Of a stretch of DNA of 5,759 nt, positions 1 through 4,357 are shown piece after piece. The DNA is taken from contig JAEHDC010000063.1 of assembly GCA_016880595.1 (NCBI GenBank), positions 1 to 5,759 on the forward strand, in the 5' to 3' direction. The notes below the pieces were generated by a model. It had not been told where the DNA came from, did no database searches, and saw only the letters and a list, made by a program, of their open reading frames with translations. The position numbers and the translations under genes are program-made. Source of the stretch: Candidatus Saccharimonadota bacterium. Its GTDB lineage: Bacteria; Patescibacteriota; Saccharimonadia; Saccharimonadales; EFPC-124. Positions within the stretch are counted from its first letter, which is position 1. Each line of letters opens with the position of its first letter.

Positions 1-1160
1 AAATAATTTCCAGTAAAATAATCATACAAGATTTGCTTGCCGGTATCATTAATGTCGTCATCTCCACCAAGCCATTTTAACACCTGCACAACGCCTGTAT
101 TAAACGAGTATTGCAAGACCTGCGTCATTGTTACAGAACCTGTCGGGCTAGTGGCAACATTACTTATCTTTGCATCTTGAACCTGCACTGAACCTGTGTT
201 ATTGTACGTTGTTGTAGGAGTAATTACGCCCACGTTTAAACCAACGCCCATCGTTAGAGCCTTAATTATCGACCCTGGCTCATACGGGTCACTAATAGCA
301 CGGTTAGAAAAAATCGTATAGTCATCAACGCTGCCATAATCGCTTGTATCATAAGTTGGATAGTTTACCATAGCTAGGATGCTACCACTGTCCGGATCCA
401 TGACAATAATACTACCCTTAGTAGCGTTTGCGTTTTCGAGACCACTTTTTAAGAGTTGTTCAGCTTTATTCTGTATGCCCCTATCAATAGTTAAAACGAT
501 ATTTTGGCCGTTAACCGGCTCTGCTTCAATATTGTCTGAACTGACCGAAAGCGGAATTCCATTAACATCAGTTACAGCCTTTAATTGTCCGTCTGTGCCT
601 GCCAATTCCGTGTTCATAGCACCTTCAATTCCATATTGACCTTCACCTTCGCTATTCACAAAGCCAAGCACCTGCGCAGCCAGCTGACCCTCTGTATAAA
701 CACGTTTGGATTCCTCCTGAAAGCCAACACCAGAAAGATCCTCTTCTTCAATAAGCTCTTTTTGAGTTTTACTAACCTGCCGCGCCAAAATAGTATAACG
801 AAGTTCCTTGTCATTAAGACCTGTCTCAAAATCACCAACCGTATTACCGCCAGCTACATTGCGCATTACCTCAGCCACCTTTGATGCGTCATCAACATAC
901 GTTGGATCGGCATAGACCGTATAAACTGTCTCATTTAGAACAAGAGGCGCATAACCGCTAGTGCCATCTTTGGCATAAATTAAACCGCGAGTTGCTGGGA
1001 TTGTATATTTTGAAATATGCTCTTCTTCGGCCTGATTTGCATAGTATTCATGCTGAATTACCTGCACATAAAAAAGCCGGACAATGAAAATCGCCCCTAA
1101 TACAAACATAAAAATTCTTAGCAAATTTATACGGCTAATTTTTGGCATTGGCTGCTGCAT
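1..1160 (-). CDS. ftsI: Class B penicillin-binding protein (FtsI/PBP2-like transpeptidase), 3' part missing
   Basis: My translation from the ATG at 1158-1160 gives 386 codons plus two bases, running off the left edge. The protein should be a septal peptidoglycan DD-transpeptidase anchored in the cytoplasmic membrane. A basic start (PKISR) leads into one membrane segment at about residues 11-34. The PBP dimer domain covers about 52-205, with the family arginine-glycine pair at R58-G59. The transpeptidase domain starts near 248. Its active-site SxxK is S297-I-I-K300 inside YEPGSIIK, and the SxN motif is S352-F-N354. The KTG motif would lie beyond the edge. An AAAGG Shine-Dalgarno sits 6 nt before the start, and the gene begins 16 nt after the ftsL-like stop, so the two are probably cotranscribed. 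The dimer-domain motif reads RGLIYAKDG, departing from the usual RGxIxDRxG. Position right after ftsL favours FtsI over elongation PBP2. Confidence 0.93.
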   Translation of the reverse strand, partial: MQQPMPKISRINLLRIFMFVLGAIFIVRLFYVQVIQHEYYANQAEEEHISKYTIPATRGLIYAKDGTSGYAPLVLNETVYTVYADPTYVDDASKVAEVMRNVAGGNTVGDFETGLNDKELRYTILARQVSKTQKELIEEEDLSGVGFQEESKRVYTEGQLAAQVLGFVNSEGEGQYGIEGAMNTELAGTDGQLKAVTDVNGIPLSVSSDNIEAEPVNGQNIVLTIDRGIQNKAEQLLKSGLENANATKGSIIVMDPDSGSILAMVNYPTYDTSDYGSVDDYTIFSNRAISDPYEPGSIIKALTMGVGLNVGVITPTTTYNNTGSVQVQDAKISNVATSPTGSVTMTQVLQYSFNTGVVQVLKWLGGDDDINDTGKQILYDYFTGNY

Positions 1161-1176
1161 GCGGTGCCTTTAGATG

Positions 1177-1602
1177 TTAGTTAGTGTTGGCGTACTCGGT
1201 CGAAGTCGGGGTTGTCATAGCTGCGGCAACATCGCTTTGTTGTACGCGCTCGAGTGCTTGTAATCGAGCAAGCTCCACCTCGAGATCAGTATTCTCGCTG
1301 GCAAGTTCTTCTTGCTTTGTTGTTAAATCGTTCAACTGATATCCAAAAGTACTAGTTTTTGTGATTTGTGTCAAGTAAATCAAACCAAGCACCGAAAGCA
1401 TAAGGGCAATCATCACAGCATTGCTAACCGGCCCAAGTCCGGCTTTCATCCTAAAACGTACTGTGTTTTGGTTGCGGCGCATACTCACCTGAGCTGTTTG
1501 CCTTTGTGATTTTAGTGTATATGGTTGGCGAGGTGACATTTTTATTTTTCTCTTGATGCCGCGCAGCTGTTTTGACTGCGCGGCTTTTTTAATCCCGATC
1601 AA
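1177..1602 (-). CDS. ftsL: FtsL-like divisome protein (single-pass, coiled coil)
   Basis: A small bitopic protein of 141 aa if the TTG at 1602 is used, or 120 aa from the ATG at 1539 (residue 22). The N-terminus is strongly basic (KRKIK, RRNQNTVRFRMK), which predicts a cytoplasmic tail. A hydrophobic segment spans about residues 57-79, then a heptad-like stretch at about 84-122 (LNDLTTKQEELASENTDLE) that should form a periplasmic-side coiled coil, and a Thr/Ala-rich tail. Topology and position between rsmH and the penicillin-binding protein are those of FtsL, which bridges FtsB/FtsQ and activates the septal synthase. Sequence identity with FtsL is not obvious, so the call rests on context. 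TTG has AAAAGG 8 nt upstream; ATG has only a weak AAGAG 11 nt away, just after a strong hairpin. The start is therefore unsettled. An in-frame TAG and a 20-codon ORF lie directly upstream. Stop is TAA. Confidence 0.75.
   Translation of the reverse strand: MIGIKKAAQSKQLRGIKRKIKMSPRQPYTLKSQRQTAQVSMRRNQNTVRFRMKAGLGPVSNAVMIALMLSVLGLIYLTQITKTSTFGYQLNDLTTKQEELASENTDLEVELARLQALERVQQSDVAAAMTTPTSTEYANTN
1558..1590 (+). terminator. Intrinsic terminator-like hairpin on the antisense strand
   Basis: GCCGCGCAG (1558-1566) pairs perfectly with CTGCGCGGC (1576-1584) around a 9-nt loop and is followed by TTTTTT (1585-1590) on the plus strand. That is the form of a rho-independent terminator for plus-strand transcription, although every gene here is on the minus strand. 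In the sense mRNA the same hairpin is preceded by A6 and followed by no U-run, so it would not stop the operon. There it would sit 18 nt upstream of the ATG at 1539, or inside the coding region if TTG 1602 is the start. Confidence 0.5.
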
Positions 1603-1605
1603 ACT

Positions 1606-1668
1606 CTAGGCCTTTTTGCGGACCTGAACTTTGACCTTTCGGGATGTTCCAGTTACCTGAATTTTCAT
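1606..1668 (-). CDS. Possible 20-aa leader peptide or stop-interrupted N-terminus of the ftsL-like gene
   Basis: A short frame, ATG at 1666-1668 to TAG at 1606-1608, encodes MKIQVTGTSRKVKVQVRKKA. It has a good ribosome binding site, GAAAGG ending 5 nt before the ATG, placed directly after the rsmH stop. The frame is the same as that of the downstream ftsL-like gene: ATG 1668 and TTG 1602 are 22 codons apart. Only the TAG separates them, and the encoded sequence stays Lys/Arg-rich across it. The last codons also carry the AAAAGG that serves the TTG. It may be a leader peptide that couples translation from rsmH to ftsL, or the original N-terminus of ftsL cut by an amber mutation or sequencing error. 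No family is recognised. Confidence 0.4.
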   Translation of the reverse strand: MKIQVTGTSRKVKVQVRKKA

Positions 1669-1682
1669 GGTAACCTTTCTTT

Positions 1683-2567
1683 TTATTTTATTTTCACTGC
1701 GGCGCGAAGCTTGGCGCTCCGTGCTCGCGGATTGTGAACATCGTCGATTGCACCGCTGATTGGCTGTTTTGTAAGAATCTGTAGCCGCGCTTCATAACCT
1801 GCCTCTTGCTCCTCTTTAAAAAAGCGTTTGACCATACGGTCTTCCAGGCTATGAAAACTGATAATCGCTACTCGCCCATCCGGCCTTAACAAATTCGGAA
1901 TGAGCAAAAGCGTATCTTGTAGCTGCTGCAATTCTTGGTTTACAGCGATGCGTAAAGCTTGAAAAGTACGCGTTGCCGGATGGATTTTACCCCGCCGACC
2001 CCGATAAACTTTTCCTACGACATCTGCAAGTTGTGTTGTTGTGCTAAACGGCCGGTTGGCAATTATTGCCTTGGCAACCTTATTTGCATGAGGCTCTTCT
2101 CCGTATTCGCGCAAAATTTGCACTAATTCGTTTTCCGAAGCCTTGTTGCAGATTTCAGCAGCCGTAAAACCAGTTTGCTGATCCATTCGCATATCCAACG
2201 GCCCGTTTTGCATAAAACTAAACCCACGCTTTGCGATGTCGAGTTGTGGCGACGATACACCAAGATCGAGCAAAATCATATCATAGCTCTCCCCTTGCCC
2301 ATTCAAAGTCGCCGCCGCACTGGCGTAATCTGTTTTTATTACGCAAGCGCCGCGCTTTTTTAATGGCTCGAGAGCCGAGATAGCATTTTCGTCCCGATCA
2401 ACCAACGTAGCAAAATGAGCGTCGCCAATGGCTTCGATCACTTTACCGGCGTGACCACCATAGCCCGCAGTTAAATCAAGGTATGTTTCACCCTTTTTTG
2501 GCTGCAAAAGCTCTAGTGTCCGCTCAAGCAAAACAGGAATGTGTTGGAGTTGTTGTGGTGTATTCAT
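1683..2567 (-). CDS. rsmH: 16S rRNA (cytosine-1402-N4)-methyltransferase RsmH (MraW)
   Basis: RsmH transfers a methyl group from S-adenosylmethionine to N4 of C1402 in the 16S rRNA decoding centre, acting on the small subunit in the cytoplasm. The 294-aa protein is close to the usual length of about 300-315 aa and shows the family signatures in order: HIPVLLERTLELL (9-21), the SAM-binding DLTAGYGGHAGK (31-42), DLGVSSPQLD (101-110), RGFSFMQNGPLDMRMD (114-129), the catalytic-region IISFHSLEDRMVKRFFK (235-251) and NPRARSAKLRA (279-289). The ATG start at 2565-2567 has AGGTGA 9 nt upstream, and the HIPVL motif begins at residue 9 as usual. The gene sits between mraZ and ftsL as in most dcw clusters. 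However, it is 305 nt from mraZ rather than nearly adjacent, and its Shine-Dalgarno lies in a long inverted repeat, which suggests leader-based control. Stop is TAA. Confidence 0.97.
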   Translation of the reverse strand: MNTPQQLQHIPVLLERTLELLQPKKGETYLDLTAGYGGHAGKVIEAIGDAHFATLVDRDENAISALEPLKKRGACVIKTDYASAAATLNGQGESYDMILLDLGVSSPQLDIAKRGFSFMQNGPLDMRMDQQTGFTAAEICNKASENELVQILREYGEEPHANKVAKAIIANRPFSTTTQLADVVGKVYRGRRGKIHPATRTFQALRIAVNQELQQLQDTLLLIPNLLRPDGRVAIISFHSLEDRMVKRFFKEEQEAGYEARLQILTKQPISGAIDDVHNPRARSAKLRAAVKIK

Positions 2568-2569
2568 TT

Positions 2570-2597
2570 TTCGTAGTCACCTACTTAGCATCTGATA
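2570..2597 (-). repeat. Inverted repeat, arm overlapping the rsmH ribosome binding site
   Basis: This 28-nt arm pairs with 2783-2810. I count 26 Watson-Crick pairs, one position (2587/2793) that becomes a G-U wobble in the minus-strand RNA, and one G-G mismatch (2580/2800). In the mRNA this arm comes second and contains the rsmH Shine-Dalgarno, so pairing would hide the start site. The spacer is 185 nt. Confidence 0.85.
2577..2582 (-). promoter_or_regulatory. rsmH Shine-Dalgarno inside a repeat arm
   Basis: AGGTGA, 9 nt before the rsmH ATG, is the only good ribosome binding site for this start. It lies inside the inverted-repeat arm 2570-2597. It can also form a local mini-hairpin, GTAG-GTGA-CTAC (2573-2584), whose GUGA tetraloop is of the GNRA type and holds most of the Shine-Dalgarno. 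Confidence 0.7.
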
Positions 2598-2608
2598 TAT
2601 TTGTTTTT

Positions 2609-2638
2609 ATTGTAATACGTTTTTGTTTTTGTTGGTAA
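2609..2638 (-). promoter_or_regulatory. Possible internal promoter for rsmH
   Basis: TACAAT (2609-2614, five of six bases of the -10 consensus) is 18 nt from TTACCA (2633-2638, four of six of -35). A transcript starting here would contain the rsmH ribosome binding site but not the upstream pairing arm, so it would escape sequestration. The area is A/C-rich, so a chance match is possible. Confidence 0.35.
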
Positions 2639-2758
2639 TGGAGTTGTTGTGGTGTCATCTCGTTGTGGGCGAGATGCATTAAAATCCATTAATGAGAGAC
2701 TTGTGTGAGGTGGAGTTTTTTTGGGAGGTGTTTTGGAGGGGAAAGGTGCTAGGGCTTA

Positions 2759-2783
2759 AAAAGTGGTGGCTCTTTTTCCACTT
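2759..2783 (-). terminator. Weak attenuator-like hairpin in the rsmH leader
   Basis: In the minus-strand RNA, AAGTGG (2778-2783) pairs with CCACTT (2761-2766) across an 11-nt loop, with three further U residues after the stem. AAAAAG and CTTTTT offer a second, shifted pairing. The stem is short, so it is at best a weak or conditional terminator. It starts right where the anti-Shine-Dalgarno arm ends. Confidence 0.3.
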
Positions 2784-2810
2784 ATCAGATGCCAAGTAGC
2801 TGACTACGAA
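2783..2810 (-). repeat. Inverted repeat, upstream (anti-Shine-Dalgarno) arm
   Basis: Partner of 2570-2597. In the mRNA this arm is transcribed first, about 60 nt after the mraZ stop. Its CTACTTGGC part (2791-2799) can alternatively pair with GCCAAAGTAG (2833-2842) just upstream, so the two pairings exclude each other. No direct repeat is visible just outside the arms, which speaks against simple transposon terminal repeats. Confidence 0.85.
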
Positions 2811-2872
2811 GATGTTTCCATCCCTGGCTTACCTACTTTGGCGGTTGTCGTCGCATATTTTTAAAGAACCAG

Positions 2873-3232
2873 TTATTTGGCCTCAAGTCGCCAGTATCGG
2901 CCAGCTCGAGTTGCTTCTACGTCGCGACTAACGCCTGCGTAGTCCAACAAATGCTGCTCAACACTTATGCGGCCCTGTTTTGCGTCCAGCTCTGCTTCGG
3001 TTTTGCCCTTGCGGAATTTTACGTTCAAATCCGCAATGCGCTCGTCCAAAATATCGCCGTTGAGTGCTGGCTCGGCAAGCTCGTTCCAAACTGACTTTGG
3101 ATATAAATGCAAGTATTTGCCAAACCCTCGCGTCAACACTACCCCACTTACAAACTCGTCTCGAAGCTCGGCTGGTATAGTCAGCCTTCGCTTGTCATCC
3201 AGTTTGCGTTCAAAGTAGTCGACTGTAGCCAT
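2873..3232 (-). CDS. mraZ: MraZ transcriptional regulator of the dcw cluster
   Basis: MraZ is a DNA-binding protein of the SpoVT/AbrB fold that forms ring-shaped oligomers, binds repeated TGGG boxes before its own promoter and represses the dcw cluster. At 119 aa it is shorter than the usual 140-150 aa. Two AbrB-like halves are visible. The first, about residues 5-52, has the typical DDKRRLTIPAELRDEF and LTRGFGKYLHLYP. The second, about 73-117, has the repeated D-x-x-GRIS-x-x-x-x-LLDYAG pattern (83-100). The ATG at 3230-3232 places the N-terminus correctly, but no Shine-Dalgarno is visible (AACCACGGTTTAAAAA precedes it). Three phased TGGG boxes overlap a promoter 60-100 nt upstream, matching autoregulation. 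It opens the dcw cluster, separated from galU by a strong terminator. Stop is TAA. Confidence 0.95.
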   Translation of the reverse strand: MATVDYFERKLDDKRRLTIPAELRDEFVSGVVLTRGFGKYLHLYPKSVWNELAEPALNGDILDERIADLNVKFRKGKTEAELDAKQGRISVEQHLLDYAGVSRDVEATRAGRYWRLEAK

Positions 3233-3294
3233 TTTTTAAACCGTGGTTTTTGTTTATGCTGTGAGTTTCTTGCCCACCGCTTTCCACTGACTTA

Positions 3295-3323
3295 AGTGTA
3301 CTACCCACAATTACCCACTGCAA
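3295..3323 (-). promoter_or_regulatory. Probable mraZ promoter
   Basis: TTGCAG (3318-3323) and TACACT (3295-3300) are 17 nt apart, matching three and four of six consensus bases. The element is modest on its own, but MraZ boxes fall in its spacer and over the -35, the arrangement expected for an autorepressed mraZ promoter. The transcript would start about 55 nt before the mraZ ATG. Confidence 0.45.
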
Positions 3324-3328
3324 CCCCA
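3304..3328 (-). promoter_or_regulatory. MraZ operator: three direct TGGG boxes
   Basis: On the minus strand TGGGG (3324-3328), GTGGG (3314-3318) and GTGGG (3304-3308) recur every 10 bp, the known layout of MraZ operators (TGGG-type boxes separated by about 5 nt). Further TGGG copies at 3346-3349 and 3273-3276 lie roughly two and three helical turns away. Binding would cover the promoter spacer and -35. Confidence 0.75.
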
Positions 3329-3359
3329 ATTTTTGTCACATACAACCCACGCCGTCCAC

Positions 3360-3381
3360 TTATCCACATTTTTGTGGATAA
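3360..3381. promoter_or_regulatory. Pair of inverted consensus DnaA boxes
   Basis: TTATCCACA (3360-3368) and its reverse complement TGTGGATAA (3373-3381) are both exact matches to the consensus DnaA box, separated by TTTT. A perfect AT-rich palindrome, GATAATATTATC (3377-3388), overlaps the second box. The pair lies just upstream of the mraZ operator. It could bind the replication initiator DnaA as part of an origin or as a control site for mraZ. Confidence 0.6.
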
Positions 3382-3412
3382 TATTATCATCTGTTGGTAG
3401 GTGTTCTATAGA

Positions 3413-3456
3413 TAAAAAGTAGCCTATGGTAAACGTTATCCACAGGCTACTTTTTA
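3413..3456. terminator. Bidirectional intrinsic terminator after galU
   Basis: TAAAAAGTAGCCT (3413-3425) pairs perfectly over 13 bp with AGGCTACTTTTTA (3444-3456). Partial pairing continues into the 18-nt loop. A U-run closes the stem in both directions. It begins about 20 nt after the galU stop and isolates galU from mraZ transcription. Confidence 0.85.
3436..3444 (+). promoter_or_regulatory. Third consensus DnaA box, within the galU terminator
   Basis: TTATCCACA is an exact DnaA-box match, 55 nt from the inverted pair. It lies mainly in the loop of the terminator hairpin 3413-3456, with its last base in the stem. Confidence 0.5.
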
Positions 3457-3476
3457 CTCTATTTTAATACTATACG

Positions 3477-4301
3477 CTAGCCACAAACAACATTATTTGC
3501 ATGTAGCCAGCCGCTCAAGCTACCGCCATCAAGGTACTCTCCTTGGGCGCGAATAACCTCTACTCTTTTGCCATCAGCCACATACATATTTAACGCATCC
3601 GTTATTTGACATTCACCATTTGACGCCGGCTGATTTAAAGCTGCTGCGGCATGGCTAGCCATGTCTTTATCAAAAACATATTTACTTATATTTATTAGAT
3701 TACTTAGTGCATTCTCTGGCTTTGGCTTCTCAACAATCCTCACAAATGCGCCATCACTAAGTTCAATTACACCATATTTTGCAATATCTTGACTTGAGAT
3801 TTCCGCAGCCAACAAACCGCTCGTCGCTCCACTGCTACGAACACCTGAAATCAGTTGAGACAAAGCCGATTCACCAGTATTATTGTAAATAAAATCATCG
3901 CCCGCAAGATATAGAACCTGTTCATCTGGATCAATCAATTCTGCACATAGTGCCAAAGGAACGGCCGTGCCATAGGCTCCTTTACTGCTCTGGACAACAA
4001 ATTTAAATGTGGCCTGGCTAACAATCTTTTGCAGATTTTGCAAATCTCCTGTCTTGTTCTTTTTGTACAGGTAGCTTTCTAGCTCTTGATTTTTACCAGA
4101 ATAGTATTGCTGTATTTGTTGGTGTTGTTCGCCAACAACAAAGATTACTTCTGTCACTCCATTGGCTACACAATCTTCTACTAAATAGTCAACCACTGGC
4201 CGATTGCCAATTGGCAACATGCATTTCTCAATACTCTTGGTAATTGGCAGACGGCGCGTCCCATAACCAGCAACCGCAATTATCGCTTTTTTAAGATTCA
4301 C
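3477..4301 (-). CDS. galU: UTP-glucose-1-phosphate uridylyltransferase (GalU type)
   Basis: The enzyme joins UTP and glucose-1-phosphate to UDP-glucose, a cytoplasmic donor for glycolipids, surface polysaccharide and galactose metabolism. The 274-aa protein has the nucleotidyltransferase signature AGYGTRRLPITKSIEKCMLP (11-30), a uridine-site-like KGAYGTAV (107-114), a metal-site acidic stretch LAGDDFIY (132-139), YGVIEL (176-181), VEKPKPENALSNL (190-202) and a GECQITDALNMY segment (229-240). Each aligns by eye with bacterial GalU. It ends soon after LDGGSLSGWLHAN and lacks the usual tail of roughly 15-25 residues. The start is GTG at 4299-4301, with AAGGGA 7 nt upstream; an overlapping ATG meets TGA at once. 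It follows the GH1 gene by 53 nt but has its own promoter. A dTDP-glucose synthase (RmlA) is less likely because the motifs are GalU-like. Stop is TAG. Confidence 0.92.
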   Translation of the reverse strand: MNLKKAIIAVAGYGTRRLPITKSIEKCMLPIGNRPVVDYLVEDCVANGVTEVIFVVGEQHQQIQQYYSGKNQELESYLYKKNKTGDLQNLQKIVSQATFKFVVQSSKGAYGTAVPLALCAELIDPDEQVLYLAGDDFIYNNTGESALSQLISGVRSSGATSGLLAAEISSQDIAKYGVIELSDGAFVRIVEKPKPENALSNLINISKYVFDKDMASHAAAALNQPASNGECQITDALNMYVADGKRVEVIRAQGEYLDGGSLSGWLHANNVVCG

Positions 4302-4327
4302 ATCAATTTCCCTTGCTATTTTTTGTC

Positions 4328-4357
4328 ATTATAACTGAATTGCACAGCTTTTGGCTA
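4328..4357 (-). promoter_or_regulatory. Probable galU promoter
   Basis: A consensus -10 TATAAT (4328-4333) is 18 nt from TAGCCA (4352-4357, four of six -35 bases). The -35 overlaps the GH1 stop codon. The transcript would begin about 20 nt before the galU GTG, leaving room for the AAGGGA ribosome binding site at 4309-4314. Confidence 0.55.

Larger units (their letters stand above)
2568..2872 (-). ncRNA. Candidate structured leader RNA between mraZ and rsmH
   Basis: This 305-nt gap has no convincing gene. Read as minus-strand RNA, 5' to 3', it holds: a stem GCCAAAGTAG/CTACTTGGC (2833-2842 with 2791-2799, one bulged A) enclosing a hairpin GATG-GAAA-CATC with a GNRA tetraloop (2811-2822); a terminator-like hairpin (2759-2783); an A/C-rich linker poor in G; a hairpin of 7 bp (2656-2676); one of 6 bp (2677-2694); a -10/-35-like element; and the arm with the rsmH Shine-Dalgarno. 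The pieces suggest a cis-acting regulator of rsmH and the genes after it. I recognise no known riboswitch class. An mraW RNA motif is known upstream of this gene in actinobacteria, but I cannot confirm a match. An inserted repeat element is the main alternative. Confidence 0.45.

Noticed and set aside
379..884. Plus-strand open frames of 86 and 99 codons opposite the penicillin-binding protein gene
   Set aside because: They lie entirely antisense to a well-supported CDS with catalytic motifs and have no recognisable family.
1606..1608. TAG recoded as an amino acid
   Set aside because: galU and the GH1 gene both end at TAG in the right place for their families, and galU meets a further TAG soon after.
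2692..2799. A 35-codon plus-strand frame in the mraZ-rsmH gap, rich in Trp and Phe, with GGAGG-like motifs inside it
   Set aside because: It has no ribosome binding site before its ATG. Its composition follows from the G/T-rich plus strand, and it ends inside the inverted-repeat arm. The RNA-structure reading explains the region better.
2570..2810. The 28-nt repeats as terminal inverted repeats of a small insertion element (MITE)
   Set aside because: Not excluded, but no target-site duplication is visible outside the arms (2560-2569 against 2811-2820). The arm holding the ribosome binding site and the competing stem favour a regulatory RNA.
2568..2872. RNase P RNA, SRP RNA, tmRNA or a tRNA in the long intergenic region
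   Set aside because: I could not find their conserved core sequences or a cloverleaf on either strand.
3238..3249. AAACC-GT-GGTTT hairpin just before the mraZ start
   Set aside because: The 2-nt loop is too small and the stem too short to be a convincing RNA structure.
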